This document shows positions 1-9,038 of a stretch of 12,859 nucleotides of DNA, piece by piece (the stretch's first letter is position 1; each line of letters opens with the position of its first letter). The position numbers and the translations under genes were made by a program. The notes under the pieces were generated by a model. That model saw nothing but the letters and a program-made list of their open reading frames with translations. It made no database searches and was not told where the DNA came from. Source of the stretch: Elusimicrobiota bacterium (GTDB lineage: Bacteria; Elusimicrobiota; Elusimicrobia; UBA1565); the NCBI GenBank assembly GCA_003450735.1, contig DMEZ01000014.1, forward strand, positions 1 to 12,859. The letters are read 5' to 3'.

Positions 1-454
1 GTGAACGCCCGCCTCATCGACGCGGGGACGGCCCGCATCCTGGGAGCTGCGGCCGCGGAGGCTCCGCGGGACTGGAAGAGCGCCTCGGTTCCGGCAGGCT
101 GGGGCCGCTGGTCCGTGCCCCCGCCCCCGGACCTGGGGGAAGGCGCCCCCGTCCCCTGGGCCCCGGCTCGCGAGGGCGGCTGCGAGGACTGGGAGGAGTC
201 GGTGGACCGCCTGCAGACCAGGACCCTGGAGCTCAAGGCCCGCTACTGGGCCGCCCGCGCCGCCTCCCCGGGCTTCGACACGTCTCGATTAAGGCGTAAT
301 CCGGGAGCCGAGATCCGCAGCATGGAACTGCGCTACCGCTTCTACGGCCGCCTCAAGGAGCTCTACTACGGCGGCGTCCAGCCCCTCTCCCCTTCCGAGA
401 TGGGACAGCTCAAGCTCTCCGATGAGGTCGTCGAAGGGCTTCAAGAGCGCTGCC

Positions 455-462
<8 letters not shown>
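1..462 (+). CDS. C-terminal part of a CsgG/FlgO-like envelope protein (5'-truncated)
   Basis: The reading frame is open from the first base to a TAG at 460-462, so this is most likely the 3' part of a gene that begins before the window. The GTG at base 1 is probably an internal Val. The first residues (VNARLIDAGTARILGAAAAE) resemble the closing strands of CsgG/FlgO-type domains, in which a 'vnaRLvD..tg.vl.aa' segment is typical. Those families sit at or near the outer membrane and help curli export or flagellar function. After a Pro/Gly-rich stretch (about residues 35-58), the tail is charged and probably helical (about 60-150), with no recognisable catalytic motif. The stop overlaps the end of the convergent kinase gene by 8 bp. 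The family call rests on about 25 residues and is tentative; that the frame is coding is more secure. Confidence 0.5.
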
Positions 463-2851
<2,389 letters not shown>

Positions 2852-2926
2852 ATCGCTCAATAAAGTGTAGACAGGCCCTTCTGGAGCGTCAAGGGTCCAG
2901 CTTCCGCCCATATGCATGACGTTTTA

Positions 2927-3163
2927 TCACTCCGCTTCCATGATATTCTTGAATTCGAGCTCTCGACATTCCTCTACCGTCATGGAGTCGTTGCATCCCA
3001 TATCATGATAATATCTCCGGCATTTCTCCGCGGTGAATGTGCTGATGCATCCGAGTCTTTTTCTGCACGCCTCCTCCGCCTCCCCCCGCCTGCACCGGAT
3101 GGTGTTCCCCGCGCACCCTGACAACACGACCGCGGCAAGGATCAACCCGAAAACCTTTCTCAT
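2927..3163 (-). CDS. Small seven-cysteine lipoprotein, function unknown
   Basis: A 78-residue protein with a textbook lipoprotein signal: basic N-terminus, hydrophobic core and lipobox LSGC with Cys17 as the lipidated residue. The mature part of about 61 residues is charged and holds six more cysteines at 24, 33, 39, 48, 57 and 66. These fall into three C-x8-C pairs (24/33, 39/48, 57/66). The last two pairs lie in an evident 18-residue tandem repeat (GC-x5-T-x-E-x-CR at 38-49 and 56-67). A Shine-Dalgarno sequence GGGGAG lies 5 nt before the ATG. I recognise no family. Regular cysteine pairs in an exported protein suggest disulfide-bonded helical hairpins; metal binding is an alternative. It lies 75 bp upstream of the TPR kinase gene on the same strand, so it may be a partner of the kinase's periplasmic domain, but nothing in the sequence proves that. 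Confidence 0.8.
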   Translation of the reverse strand: MRKVFGLILAAVVLSGCAGNTIRCRRGEAEEACRKRLGCISTFTAEKCRRYYHDMGCNDSMTVEECRELEFKNIMEAE

Positions 3164-3168
3164 AATCT

Positions 3169-3174
3169 CTCCCC
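3169..3174 (-). promoter_or_regulatory. Ribosome binding site of the small lipoprotein gene
   Basis: On the minus strand GGGGAG lies 5 nt before the ATG at 3163. It supports both the start choice and the view that this very short gene is translated. Confidence 0.65.
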
Positions 3175-3374
3175 GGTCCTCATAGCACTGAAAAAATGTC
3201 GTATCGATGACCTGATTGCATGCGGCGACGGATTTTAGAGCAACTTCCTAAATTCAATACCATGTCGAGGCTGCAAGAAATAATCTCGGATAATGAAGCA
3301 TTATTCGATCTCCACCTTGCCTGGGCAAGGTAAGTAAAAAATAACCATTACAGAATAAGCATAATCATGCTGCC

Positions 3375-3399
3375 GCGTGACGGACACATCCCGTCGCGC
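3375..3399. repeat. Inverted repeat, 9-bp stem with 7-nt loop
   Basis: Arms GCGTGACGG and CCGTCGCGC pair over 9 positions (one G-T pair) around a 7-nt loop. It is the longest hairpin of the intergenic region. No T-run follows on either strand, so a terminator role is unlikely. Confidence 0.6.
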
Positions 3400-3488
3400 T
3401 CTCGTCGCCGCTATGCCTGTCCTGAATCGTCAAGCACCTTAGATGCATATCACCATCCGGTCACCATCCTGATGATTCTATGTAGCAA

Positions 3489-3505
3489 GGCAGGACTATC
3501 CTGCC
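3489..3505. repeat. Inverted repeat, perfect 7-bp stem with 3-nt loop
   Basis: GGCAGGA-CTA-TCCTGCC forms a perfect hairpin. It lies between two distant complementary segments (3443-3451 ATGCATATC and 3521-3529 GATATGCAT) that could form an outer stem, giving a branched structure of about 90 nt. Confidence 0.6.
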
Positions 3506-3525
3506 AAGCCGGCTAAAGTGGATAT

Positions 3526-3542
3526 GCATTCGGCGCGAATGC
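3526..3542. repeat. Inverted repeat, perfect 7-bp stem with 3-nt loop
   Basis: GCATTCG-GCG-CGAATGC is a perfect hairpin. Its left arm overlaps the right arm of the long-range pair 3443-3451/3521-3529, so the two structures exclude each other. That arrangement is seen in switching RNAs but can also arise by chance. Confidence 0.55.
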
Positions 3543-3628
3543 TCCGGCTCGAGTCGTCAAAATGACCAATCCTTCCGGGCTGCCGAAAGCCCCTCTCATC
3601 ACTCAACGGTCCTCACAATCCTGAAAAA

Positions 3629-3640
3629 TTGTCATGACAA
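3629..3640. promoter_or_regulatory. 12-bp perfect palindrome upstream of tlyA, possible operator
   Basis: TTGTCATGACAA reads the same on both strands. Its centre lies about 60 bp before the transcription start predicted from the TATAAT box at 3683-3688, a usual place for an activator. It resembles dimeric regulator sites in general, but I cannot assign it to a family. A nearby pair of imperfect direct repeats (from about 3619 and 3651, both beginning TCCTGAAA) adds to the impression of a control region. Confidence 0.35.
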
Positions 3641-3682
3641 AACCGCAGGGTCCTGAAATATCATCATGCCCCTTTGCGCCAA

Positions 3683-3688
3683 TATAAT
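3683..3688 (+). promoter_or_regulatory. Likely -10 element of tlyA
   Basis: A perfect TATAAT in an AT-rich patch, 14 nt before the tlyA ATG. Transcription would begin near 3695, leaving a leader of about 8 nt. No good -35 box lies 16-18 bp upstream, so an activator or another recognition mode would be needed. Confidence 0.4.
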
Positions 3689-3702
3689 AAGATATTTCCC
3701 CC

Positions 3703-4437
3703 ATGCCCAAGCTCCGCCTCGACCTCCTCCTCGTCGAACGCGGCCTCTTCCCCACCCGCACCAAGGCCCAGGCCGCCCTCATGGCCGGCAAGGTCGAAGT
3801 CGAAGGCCACCCCCAGCCCAAGGCCGGCACCACCGTCCCGCCCGACGTCCGCATCACGGTCAAGCCCGACGCCGTCCCCTACGTCTCCCGCGGAGGCCTC
3901 AAGCTCCAGGCCGCCCTCGACCATTTCAAGGTCGACCCCCGCGGCCGCACCGCCATCGACGTCGGCTCCTCCACCGGAGGATTCACCGACTGCCTGCTCC
4001 AGCGCGGAGCCCTCAAGGTCTACGCCGTGGACGTCGGCACGGCCCAGCTCGACGCCAAGCTGCGAGCCGACCCCCGCGTCGTCGTCATGGAGCAGACCCA
4101 CGCCGCGCGCCTCACCCCCGGGATGTTCCCTCAGAAGCCCGACCTCGCGACGGCCGACGTCTCGTTCATCTCTCTGACGAAGATCCTCCCGGCCCTCCTG
4201 CCCTGCCTTGCGCGCCCCGCCCAGCTCATCCTCCTGGTCAAGCCCCAGTTCGAGCTCGAGCCCAAGAAGACCCCCAAGGGGGTCGTGCGCAAGGAAGAAT
4301 ATCGGCAGGAAGCCCTCGCGAAGGTCCGTTCCGCAACCCAAGCCCTCGGCCTGCTCGAAGACGGCCTCCTCGAGTCCCCTCTCAAGGGACCCAAGGGCAA
4401 CACCGAGTACCTGCTCTGCCTAAAAGCTCAGCTGTAG
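3703..4437 (+). CDS. tlyA: TlyA family rRNA 2'-O-methyltransferase
   Basis: A 244-residue protein of normal length for TlyA. These enzymes 2'-O-methylate cytidine in rRNA (23S C1920, and 16S C1409 in some lineages; E. coli numbering) and influence capreomycin sensitivity. Residues 3-60 are an S4 RNA-binding domain (RLDLLLVERG, then KAQAALMAGKVEVEG). Residues from about 62 form an FtsJ/RrmJ-like methyltransferase with SAM motif AIDVGSSTGGFTD at 84-96. The tetrad expected for TlyA is present: Lys67, Asp152, Lys180, Glu235, close to K69/D154/K182/E238 of the mycobacterial enzyme. The start fits the family N-terminus. There is no Shine-Dalgarno sequence before the ATG, and a TATAAT box only 14 nt upstream suggests a leaderless or very short-leader mRNA. 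The 3' end overlaps the convergent porin gene by 18 bp. The old name 'hemolysin A' is less likely to describe the main role. Confidence 0.95.
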   Translation: MPKLRLDLLLVERGLFPTRTKAQAALMAGKVEVEGHPQPKAGTTVPPDVRITVKPDAVPYVSRGGLKLQAALDHFKVDPRGRTAIDVGSSTGGFTDCLLQRGALKVYAVDVGTAQLDAKLRADPRVVVMEQTHAARLTPGMFPQKPDLATADVSFISLTKILPALLPCLARPAQLILLVKPQFELEPKKTPKGVVRKEEYRQEALAKVRSATQALGLLEDGLLESPLKGPKGNTEYLLCLKAQL

Positions 4438-5625
4438 CTGGGTGACGAACTCGTCGTTGTCGTAGCAGCTCGCCTTCTCGGTCTTGAAGGTGTAGTTCGC
4501 CAGGAGCCGGAGGTTCTGGCCCTTGATGAACCAGTTCAAGCCCAGCGTCGTCCACTCGATGTCCTTGTTGTTGACGACGCTGTCGTCCGGGTCGTAGGTC
4601 TGATAGCGCACCAGCGGCTCGAGCGCCCCCTTGAGCACCTTCACGCCCCCCTGCAGGTACCAGCCTTCCGCGTTCTTGACCGGATCGTTGTTCAAGCGGC
4701 CCTTGAGCTTGCCCTGGATATACTCCCCCTTCAAAGCCGCAGGGCCGGCCTTGATGGCGGCGTTCGCGCCCCACACGGTGCGGTCGAAAGGCTCGTTGAA
4801 GGTGGTCGCCGCCAAGTCGGTCTGCCGCCAGGAGCTCGGGTCGTTGTTGGTGCGCTTCCACATCCCGTCGACGCCGACCGACAGCTCCGAGTCCCAGCCG
4901 CCGACGTTCCAGCGCAGGGGGACGCCCTCGACCCGCGCGGAGTAGAGGTGGTTGCCGTCGTCGTTGGCGACGTAGTTCGCCCCGTTGCCGTTGAACATCC
5001 CCGCCGCGTAATAGAGCCGCTTGTCCAGGGCCCTGCCCGAGACCATGACGCCCACGTCGTGGTTCGTCCCGGGGTTCAGGATGCGGTCCTGGGCGTTGTA
5101 GCGATTGGCGAGGTCCATCGCGTCGGTCGGGGTGTGCGCTTCGGCGCCGGCCGGGATCTGGAACTGCCCCGCGGTGACGTTGAACTCCTGGAGGGGCGCG
5201 AAGGTCAGCAGCAGGTCGTAGAGGGCGCTGTTCTGCTGGGTGGTCGCGCCGTTCGCGCGCTCGAAGGCGAGCTGGAGGGCGTACTTGAACTTGAGGGGCA
5301 TGTCGCCCGAGAACTTGACCCGCGCCGTGGCGACCTTGAAGGAGCTGACGTTCGCCGAGCCCGCGCCCGAGTCCGCGAAGGTGTAGCGGAACTGGCCCAG
5401 GCCGTTCACCTTCAGGCTGAAGCCCTTGAGCCCCGTGAACATCGACGGGGTCTCGCGCGAGAGCGCGTCGAGCACGCTCTTGCGCTCGCCCTCGCTCAGC
5501 ACGCCCTTCTTCTGGAGGATGTCCGTCAGCTCCTCCAGGCTCCTGGGCGGCTTCGGCTCCTCGGCAGAGGCCGGGAAACCCTGGACCAAGACTATCGCCA
5601 GGCAGGCTGAGAGCACTCTCATCAT
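4420..5625 (-). CDS. Outer-membrane porin of the OprO/OprP (phosphate-selective) type
   Basis: A 401-residue protein, about the usual length for the family. I start it at the first of two adjacent ATG codons, 5625: GGAGG lies 11 nt before it, and the protein then opens with a signal peptide (MMRVLSACLAIVLVQGFPAS, cleavage near ASA-EE). After a short helical segment (about 29-56, LEELTDILQKKGVLSEGE, common at the N-terminus of this family), the protein is a run of amphipathic beta strands with Gly/Asn-rich turns, as in PF07396. It ends in LQLSF, the terminal Phe expected for BAM-dependent insertion. It should form a diffusion channel. 'Phosphate-selective' is the family name; whether it prefers phosphate or another anion cannot be read here. 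No sign of co-regulation with phosphate genes was seen. Confidence 0.88.
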   Translation of the reverse strand: MMRVLSACLAIVLVQGFPASAEEPKPPRSLEELTDILQKKGVLSEGERKSVLDALSRETPSMFTGLKGFSLKVNGLGQFRYTFADSGAGSANVSSFKVATARVKFSGDMPLKFKYALQLAFERANGATTQQNSALYDLLLTFAPLQEFNVTAGQFQIPAGAEAHTPTDAMDLANRYNAQDRILNPGTNHDVGVMVSGRALDKRLYYAAGMFNGNGANYVANDDGNHLYSARVEGVPLRWNVGGWDSELSVGVDGMWKRTNNDPSSWRQTDLAATTFNEPFDRTVWGANAAIKAGPAALKGEYIQGKLKGRLNNDPVKNAEGWYLQGGVKVLKGALEPLVRYQTYDPDDSVVNNKDIEWTTLGLNWFIKGQNLRLLANYTFKTEKASCYDNDEFVTQLQLSF

Positions 5626-5636
5626 TGTCACAAAAA

Positions 5637-5641
5637 CCTCC
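5637..5641 (-). promoter_or_regulatory. Ribosome binding site of the porin gene
   Basis: GGAGG on the minus strand, 11 nt before the ATG at 5625 and 14 nt before the next ATG at 5622. It favours 5625 and rules out the longer frame start at 5685. Confidence 0.6.
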
Positions 5642-5654
5642 GGGACGGGACAGC

Positions 5655-5660
5655 ATGATA
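5655..5660 (-). promoter_or_regulatory. Possible -10 element of the porin gene
   Basis: TATCAT on the minus strand (5 of 6 to TATAAT). It would start the transcript near 5648, about 22 nt before the ATG, keeping the Shine-Dalgarno sequence in the leader. The only -35 candidate, TTGGAC, is 19 bp away and weak. Confidence 0.25.
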
Positions 5661-5691
5661 CACACTCAGCCATCATCGCGTCCAATTTTTG

Positions 5692-5697
5692 TAGAAT
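5692..5697 (+). promoter_or_regulatory. Possible -10 element of the radical SAM gene
   Basis: TAGAAT (5 of 6 to TATAAT) lies 24 nt before the ATG at 5722, inside TTTTTGTAGAAT. A start near 5704 would give an 18-nt leader without a Shine-Dalgarno sequence. A very similar sequence precedes the methyltransferase gene at 10856-10872. No -35 box is evident. Confidence 0.3.
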
Positions 5698-5721
5698 CCA
5701 TGCGCTTCAAGTCCGTCTCGC

Positions 5722-7110
5722 ATGAGAATCCTCCTCGTCGTATACGACAACGGCGCCTACATCCATTGCTTCCCGCAGGGCCTCTCCTATGTCGCGGCGG
5801 TCCTGCAGAAGGAAGGCTTCGAGGTCGAGGTCTACAGCCAGGACATGCACCACTGGCCCGACGAGCACCTCACCCGTCACCTCGACGAGAACCGATACGA
5901 CGCGGTCGGCGTCAGCGTCATCGGCGGATACTACCAGTACCGCAAGCTCCTCTCCCTTTCGGACGCCATCCACCGCTCGAAGCAGAAGCCGTTCTACGTG
6001 CTGGGAGGCCACGGCCCCGTGCCGGCTCCGGAGTACTTCTTCAAAAAGACCGGGTTCGACGCCTTGGTCATGGGGGAAGGCGAAGAGACGGCCGTCGAGC
6101 TCTTCAAAGCCCTGAGCCGGGGCTCCTCCCTTCGGTCCATCAAAGGCATCGCCTACCGCGATGGCGAGACGCTCCGAGTCAACCCTCGCAGGCCCCTCAT
6201 CCAGGACATCGACTCGATCCCCTGGCCCGCCTACTCCCTGTTCCCCATGGAGTACTACCGCCTTCTGCGCATCCCCCGCATGGCGCCTTCGGACTTCTCC
6301 ATGACCCTGCTCTCGGGGCGCGGCTGCACGTTCCAGTGCAACTTCTGCTACCGCATGGACAAGGGCTTGCGTCCCCGCGACCCCGAACGCATCGCCGACG
6401 AGATCGAGTTCCTCCAAAAACAGCACCAGATCAACTTCATCACCTTCTCGGACGAACTGCTGATGTCCTCGGAGCAGCGGACCGTGGAGGTCTGCCGCAC
6501 CTTCCTGCGCCGCAAGCTCGGCATCCGCTGGGACTGCAACGGGCGGCTCAACTACGCAAAGCGCGACGTCCTCGGATTGATGAAGGAGGCCGGCTGCGTC
6601 TTCATCAACTACGGCATCGAGGCTTTCGACGACCGGATCCTCAAGAACATGCGCAAGGGCCTCACGACCAAGCAGATCACGGCGGGGGTCGAAGCCACGC
6701 TCGAGGTCGGGATCAGCCCCGGCCTCAACATCATCTTCGGGAACATCGGAGAGGACCGCGAGACGCTGCGCAAGGGCATGGAGTTCCTGCTGAAATACGA
6801 TGACGGGGCCCAGCTCCGTACGATCCGACCCGTCACCCCCTACCCCGGCTCGCCGCTCTTCGATCACGCCGTCCAGAAAGGTCTCGTCAAGGACGTCGCC
6901 GACTTCTACGAGAACAAGCACATGAACTCCGACCTCCTCTCGGTCAATTTCACGGACATGAGCGACGAGGAGTTCCACCAGGCCCTCTACGAGGCCAACA
7001 AGACGCTCATCGAGAACCACTACGCGAGACAAGCCGCCCGCACCCTGGCCGCGGCCCGGAAGCTCTACCTGGAGAAAGACCCGGCCTTCCGCGGCTTCAG
7101 GCAGACTTGA
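5722..7110 (+). CDS. B12-binding-domain radical SAM protein
   Basis: A 462-residue protein. Residues 1 to about 140 match the Rossmann-like B12-binding domain that precedes many radical SAM domains (MRILLVVYDN start, LGGHGP at 94-99, MGEGEET at 117-123). The canonical DxHxxG cobalamin-ligand motif is not visible. The radical SAM domain follows, with the 4Fe-4S motif CTFQCNFC (Cys202, Cys206, Cys209). Later segments fit the barrel: FSDELL, INYGIEAFDD, PYPGSPLF. Such class B-like enzymes methylate unreactive carbons or rearrange substrates, and many sit in surface polysaccharide loci. The substrate here is unknown; the neighbouring sugar genes suggest a glycan or lipid precursor. The ATG has no clear Shine-Dalgarno sequence. 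It ends 7 bp before the GT-B-like gene, so the two are probably one operon. It diverges from the porin gene across 96 bp. Confidence 0.9.
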   Translation: MRILLVVYDNGAYIHCFPQGLSYVAAVLQKEGFEVEVYSQDMHHWPDEHLTRHLDENRYDAVGVSVIGGYYQYRKLLSLSDAIHRSKQKPFYVLGGHGPVPAPEYFFKKTGFDALVMGEGEETAVELFKALSRGSSLRSIKGIAYRDGETLRVNPRRPLIQDIDSIPWPAYSLFPMEYYRLLRIPRMAPSDFSMTLLSGRGCTFQCNFCYRMDKGLRPRDPERIADEIEFLQKQHQINFITFSDELLMSSEQRTVEVCRTFLRRKLGIRWDCNGRLNYAKRDVLGLMKEAGCVFINYGIEAFDDRILKNMRKGLTTKQITAGVEATLEVGISPGLNIIFGNIGEDRETLRKGMEFLLKYDDGAQLRTIRPVTPYPGSPLFDHAVQKGLVKDVADFYENKHMNSDLLSVNFTDMSDEEFHQALYEANKTLIENHYARQAARTLAAARKLYLEKDPAFRGFRQT

Positions 7111-7117
7111 AGACCCG

Positions 7118-8224
7118 ATGAGACCCCGCCTCTTCTGCGCCGCCCACGACGCCGGCGGCTGCAACGCCGTCCTGCCCGTGCTCGAAGCCCTGAAGGCCGA
7201 AGCGGATATCCGGGCCTGGGCGGACGGCCCCGCCTGGGACATCCTGGCCCGTGCCGGCTGGGCGCCCCAGCGCCTGCGGGCGAGCGAGGCCGCAGCGGCG
7301 TTCTCCCGCGCGTTCGGGCAGGAACCGCCCCGGCTGGCCTTGGTCGGCAGCAGCGTCGGCGCCAGCCTGGAGGACGCGCTGGTCTCCGAGTCCCGCCGCC
7401 GCCACGTCCCCAGCATCGGCGTGCTCGATGCCTGGATCCGCTACGACCAGCGCTTCGCCCGGGGATCCGACCCCTGGGCGTACCTGCCCGACGCCCTGGT
7501 GGTCATGGATGAGCACGCCAAGGCGGAGATGGCGGCCCTGGGCGCCCCGCCCGAGCGGCTGCTGCCCCTGGGCCAGCCCCAGTTCGACCTCCTGCCCGGG
7601 CGTCTATCGTCCTTCACCTTGGAGCAGAGGGAGCGCGTCCGCTCGGCCCTGGGGGCCCCGCAGGGCGCGCGCCTGGTACTCTTCCTCTCGCAGGACATGC
7701 GGGAGTACTACGGCGGCCGCGAGAGAGCCTTGCAGACCCTGGGTTACGACGAGTTCGACGCGCTGGAGGCCCTCAGGGACGCGGCGAAGGCGGTTTCGGC
7801 GAGGCGAGCGGCGCCTTTGCGCCTGGCCGTCAAGCTGCACCCGCGCGAGACCCCGGGGAAATTCGCGGCCCTCTTCGAGGGCCCCGTCGTCCGCGGCGAG
7901 GACCCCTACGAGCTGATGCTGGGCTCCGACCTCGTGGTGGGCATGGACACCCTCCTCCTCATCGAAGGCGGCTGGCTCGGCTGCGTGACGCTGAGCCTTC
8001 AGCCCCGCCGGAGGGGAGCCGACACGCTCATCACCGGCCGCCTCGGGCTCGGGCGCTCCTGCCGCGAGCCGGAACGCCTGGAAGGTCTCCTGGAGGACCT
8101 GCTCTTCGACGATGCCGAGCGCGCGGCCGACGTCGCCTCCATGCGGCGCTTCCCGATCCAGCCCGGCGCGGCGCGGCGCATCGCGGAGCTCGCGCGCTCG
8201 CGGCTCGAAGATCCGCGGTCTTGA
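7118..8224 (+). CDS. GT-B-like glycosyl- or glycerophosphotransferase (predicted)
   Basis: A 368-residue protein, GTG-free ATG start 7 bp after the radical SAM gene. It has the outline of a two-domain GT-B fold. The N-terminal motif AAHDAGGCNAVLPVLEAL (8-25) is a Gly-rich turn after the first strand, followed by VGSSVGASLEDALVS (76-90) and GQPQFDLLPG (152-161). The C-terminal half has KLHPRE (239-244) and DPYELMLGSDLVVGMDT (262-278). The HP-x-E step and the 'D...GmdT.l..E' segment recall CDP-glycerol glycerophosphotransferases, polysialyltransferase-like proteins and the UDP-GlcNAc 2-epimerase superfamily. I cannot separate a transferase from an epimerase by eye, but the context (CMP-sugar synthetase, methyltransferase, acyltransferase) favours a transferase. 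No signal peptide or membrane helix, so it should be cytoplasmic. Its stop lies 7 bp from the stop of the convergent SDR gene. Confidence 0.7.
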   Translation: MRPRLFCAAHDAGGCNAVLPVLEALKAEADIRAWADGPAWDILARAGWAPQRLRASEAAAAFSRAFGQEPPRLALVGSSVGASLEDALVSESRRRHVPSIGVLDAWIRYDQRFARGSDPWAYLPDALVVMDEHAKAEMAALGAPPERLLPLGQPQFDLLPGRLSSFTLEQRERVRSALGAPQGARLVLFLSQDMREYYGGRERALQTLGYDEFDALEALRDAAKAVSARRAAPLRLAVKLHPRETPGKFAALFEGPVVRGEDPYELMLGSDLVVGMDTLLLIEGGWLGCVTLSLQPRRRGADTLITGRLGLGRSCREPERLEGLLEDLLFDDAERAADVASMRRFPIQPGAARRIAELARSRLEDPRS

Positions 8225-8231
8225 GGAAGGG

Positions 8232-9038
8232 CTACCAGGCCGTCCAGCCGCCGTCCACCATCAGGTTCTGGCCGGTCACGTAGGCGGACAGATCGCTGGC
8301 CAAGAACGCGACGGCGCCCTTGAGATCCTCTTCCGTCGCCATGCGCCCCAAGGGCGTCTTCCGGATGTAGCGCCGCCTGAATTCGGCCGGCTGCCCCCCC
8401 CGCAGGACGCCCCCGGGCGTGATCACGTTGGTGCGCACGCGGGGCGCCAAGGCCGTCGCCAGGTAGCGCGCCGACTGGATCAGCCCCCCCTTCGACGCGG
8501 CGTAGCCGATGGGATTCGCCATATCCAGCCCCTTGTAGAGGCTGAAATCGGGGCCCACGACGCCGTAGATCGAGCTGATGAGGATCACGGAACCGCGGCC
8601 GGACCGGGCCAGGGCCCGATGGGCCTCCTGGACGATGACGAACGCCGACGTCATGTTCACGCGCATCGCCCGGTCGAAGGCCTCGACGGACTGTTTCGGG
8701 AACGGGACCACCCAGCCGGGGAACTCGGTGGTGCCCACGTAGGCCGCGGAGTGGACGACGATGTCCAGGCCGCGCATCCGCCGGATGGCGGCGCGCACGG
8801 CCCCGCGGGTTGCGGCCTCGTCGAGCAGGTCGCAGGGCAGGGCGAAGGCGGCCCCGGCCCGCATCCGGCAGAGGCGCTGGGCCCTCTGGCGGCATCGGGC
8901 CGCATCGAGGTCCAAGACCGCCACCTTCGCCCCCAACTCGATCAGGGTCTCGCAGATGGCGAGACCGATATGCCCGGCCGCTCCGGTCACCAGGGCGCGC
9001 CGGCCCTTCAAGCTCATCAACGAAGGAATGGGCCGCAT
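8232..9038 (-). CDS. Short-chain dehydrogenase/reductase (PtmA-like)
   Basis: A 268-residue classical SDR. The cofactor motif TGAAGHIG is at 18-25 and the acidic residue after the second strand (LDLD, 42-45) suggests NAD over NADP. Asn128, Ser155/Ser156, Tyr179 and Lys183 (YAASK) form the catalytic set. The C-terminus VTGQNLMVDGGWTAW is typical. The start is chosen by the Shine-Dalgarno AGGAGG: two ATG codons follow at spacings of 3 (9041) and 6 (9038), and 9038 fits better. The 9041 start would instead make an ATGA overlap with the CMP-sugar synthetase stop. A longer open frame to 9533 runs over the synthetase gene and is not real. An SDR next to a CMP-sugar synthetase recalls the PtmA-PtmB pair of the Campylobacter legionaminic acid/flagellin glycosylation locus. 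A role in oxidising or reducing a sugar intermediate is inferred from that. Confidence 0.92.
   Translation of the reverse strand: MRPIPSLMSLKGRRALVTGAAGHIGLAICETLIELGAKVAVLDLDAARCRQRAQRLCRMRAGAAFALPCDLLDEAATRGAVRAAIRRMRGLDIVVHSAAYVGTTEFPGWVVPFPKQSVEAFDRAMRVNMTSAFVIVQEAHRALARSGRGSVILISSIYGVVGPDFSLYKGLDMANPIGYAASKGGLIQSARYLATALAPRVRTNVITPGGVLRGGQPAEFRRRYIRKTPLGRMATEEDLKGAVAFLASDLSAYVTGQNLMVDGGWTAW

Larger units (their letters stand above)
3164..3702. other. AT-rich, hairpin-rich intergenic region
   Basis: 539 bp between the divergent lipoprotein gene and tlyA without a convincing protein gene. By direct count 3301-3360 is 23/60 G+C, while the neighbouring genes are mostly 65-75%. It holds several inverted repeats: 3315-3330, 3375-3399, 3489-3505, 3526-3542, 3577-3592 and the palindrome 3629-3640. 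A 9-bp pair of complementary segments also faces each other over about 70 bp (3443-3451 with 3521-3529). None is followed by a T-run on either strand, so they do not look like intrinsic terminators. The right end carries the likely tlyA promoter. No tRNA or known riboswitch was recognised. It may encode a structured RNA, or be the scar of a lost element. Confidence 0.6.

Noticed and set aside
3315..3330. Hairpin CCTTGCC/GGCAAGG as an intrinsic terminator
   Set aside because: It is followed by an A-rich stretch, not a T-run, on the plus strand, and has no T-run on the minus strand either. No gene ends next to it.
3220..3333. 37-codon plus-strand open frame in the intergenic region
   Set aside because: It gives a plausible-looking short helical peptide, but there is no Shine-Dalgarno sequence or promoter, and a frame this short is expected by chance in AT-richer DNA.
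3164..3702. CRISPR array, tRNA or insertion sequence in the gene-free stretch
   Set aside because: The repeats are few, different from each other and not regularly spaced; no tRNA cloverleaf, transposase fragment or target-site duplication could be found by eye.
3603..3863. 86-codon minus-strand open frame across the tlyA start
   Set aside because: It overlaps the S4 domain of tlyA and the tlyA promoter; the translation is Arg/Ser-rich with no signal or domain.
5707..7416. Long minus-strand open frame (569 codons) opposite the radical SAM gene
   Set aside because: It covers the radical SAM gene and the start of the GT-B-like gene in antisense and shows no recognisable motif. The plus-strand frames have clear family signatures.
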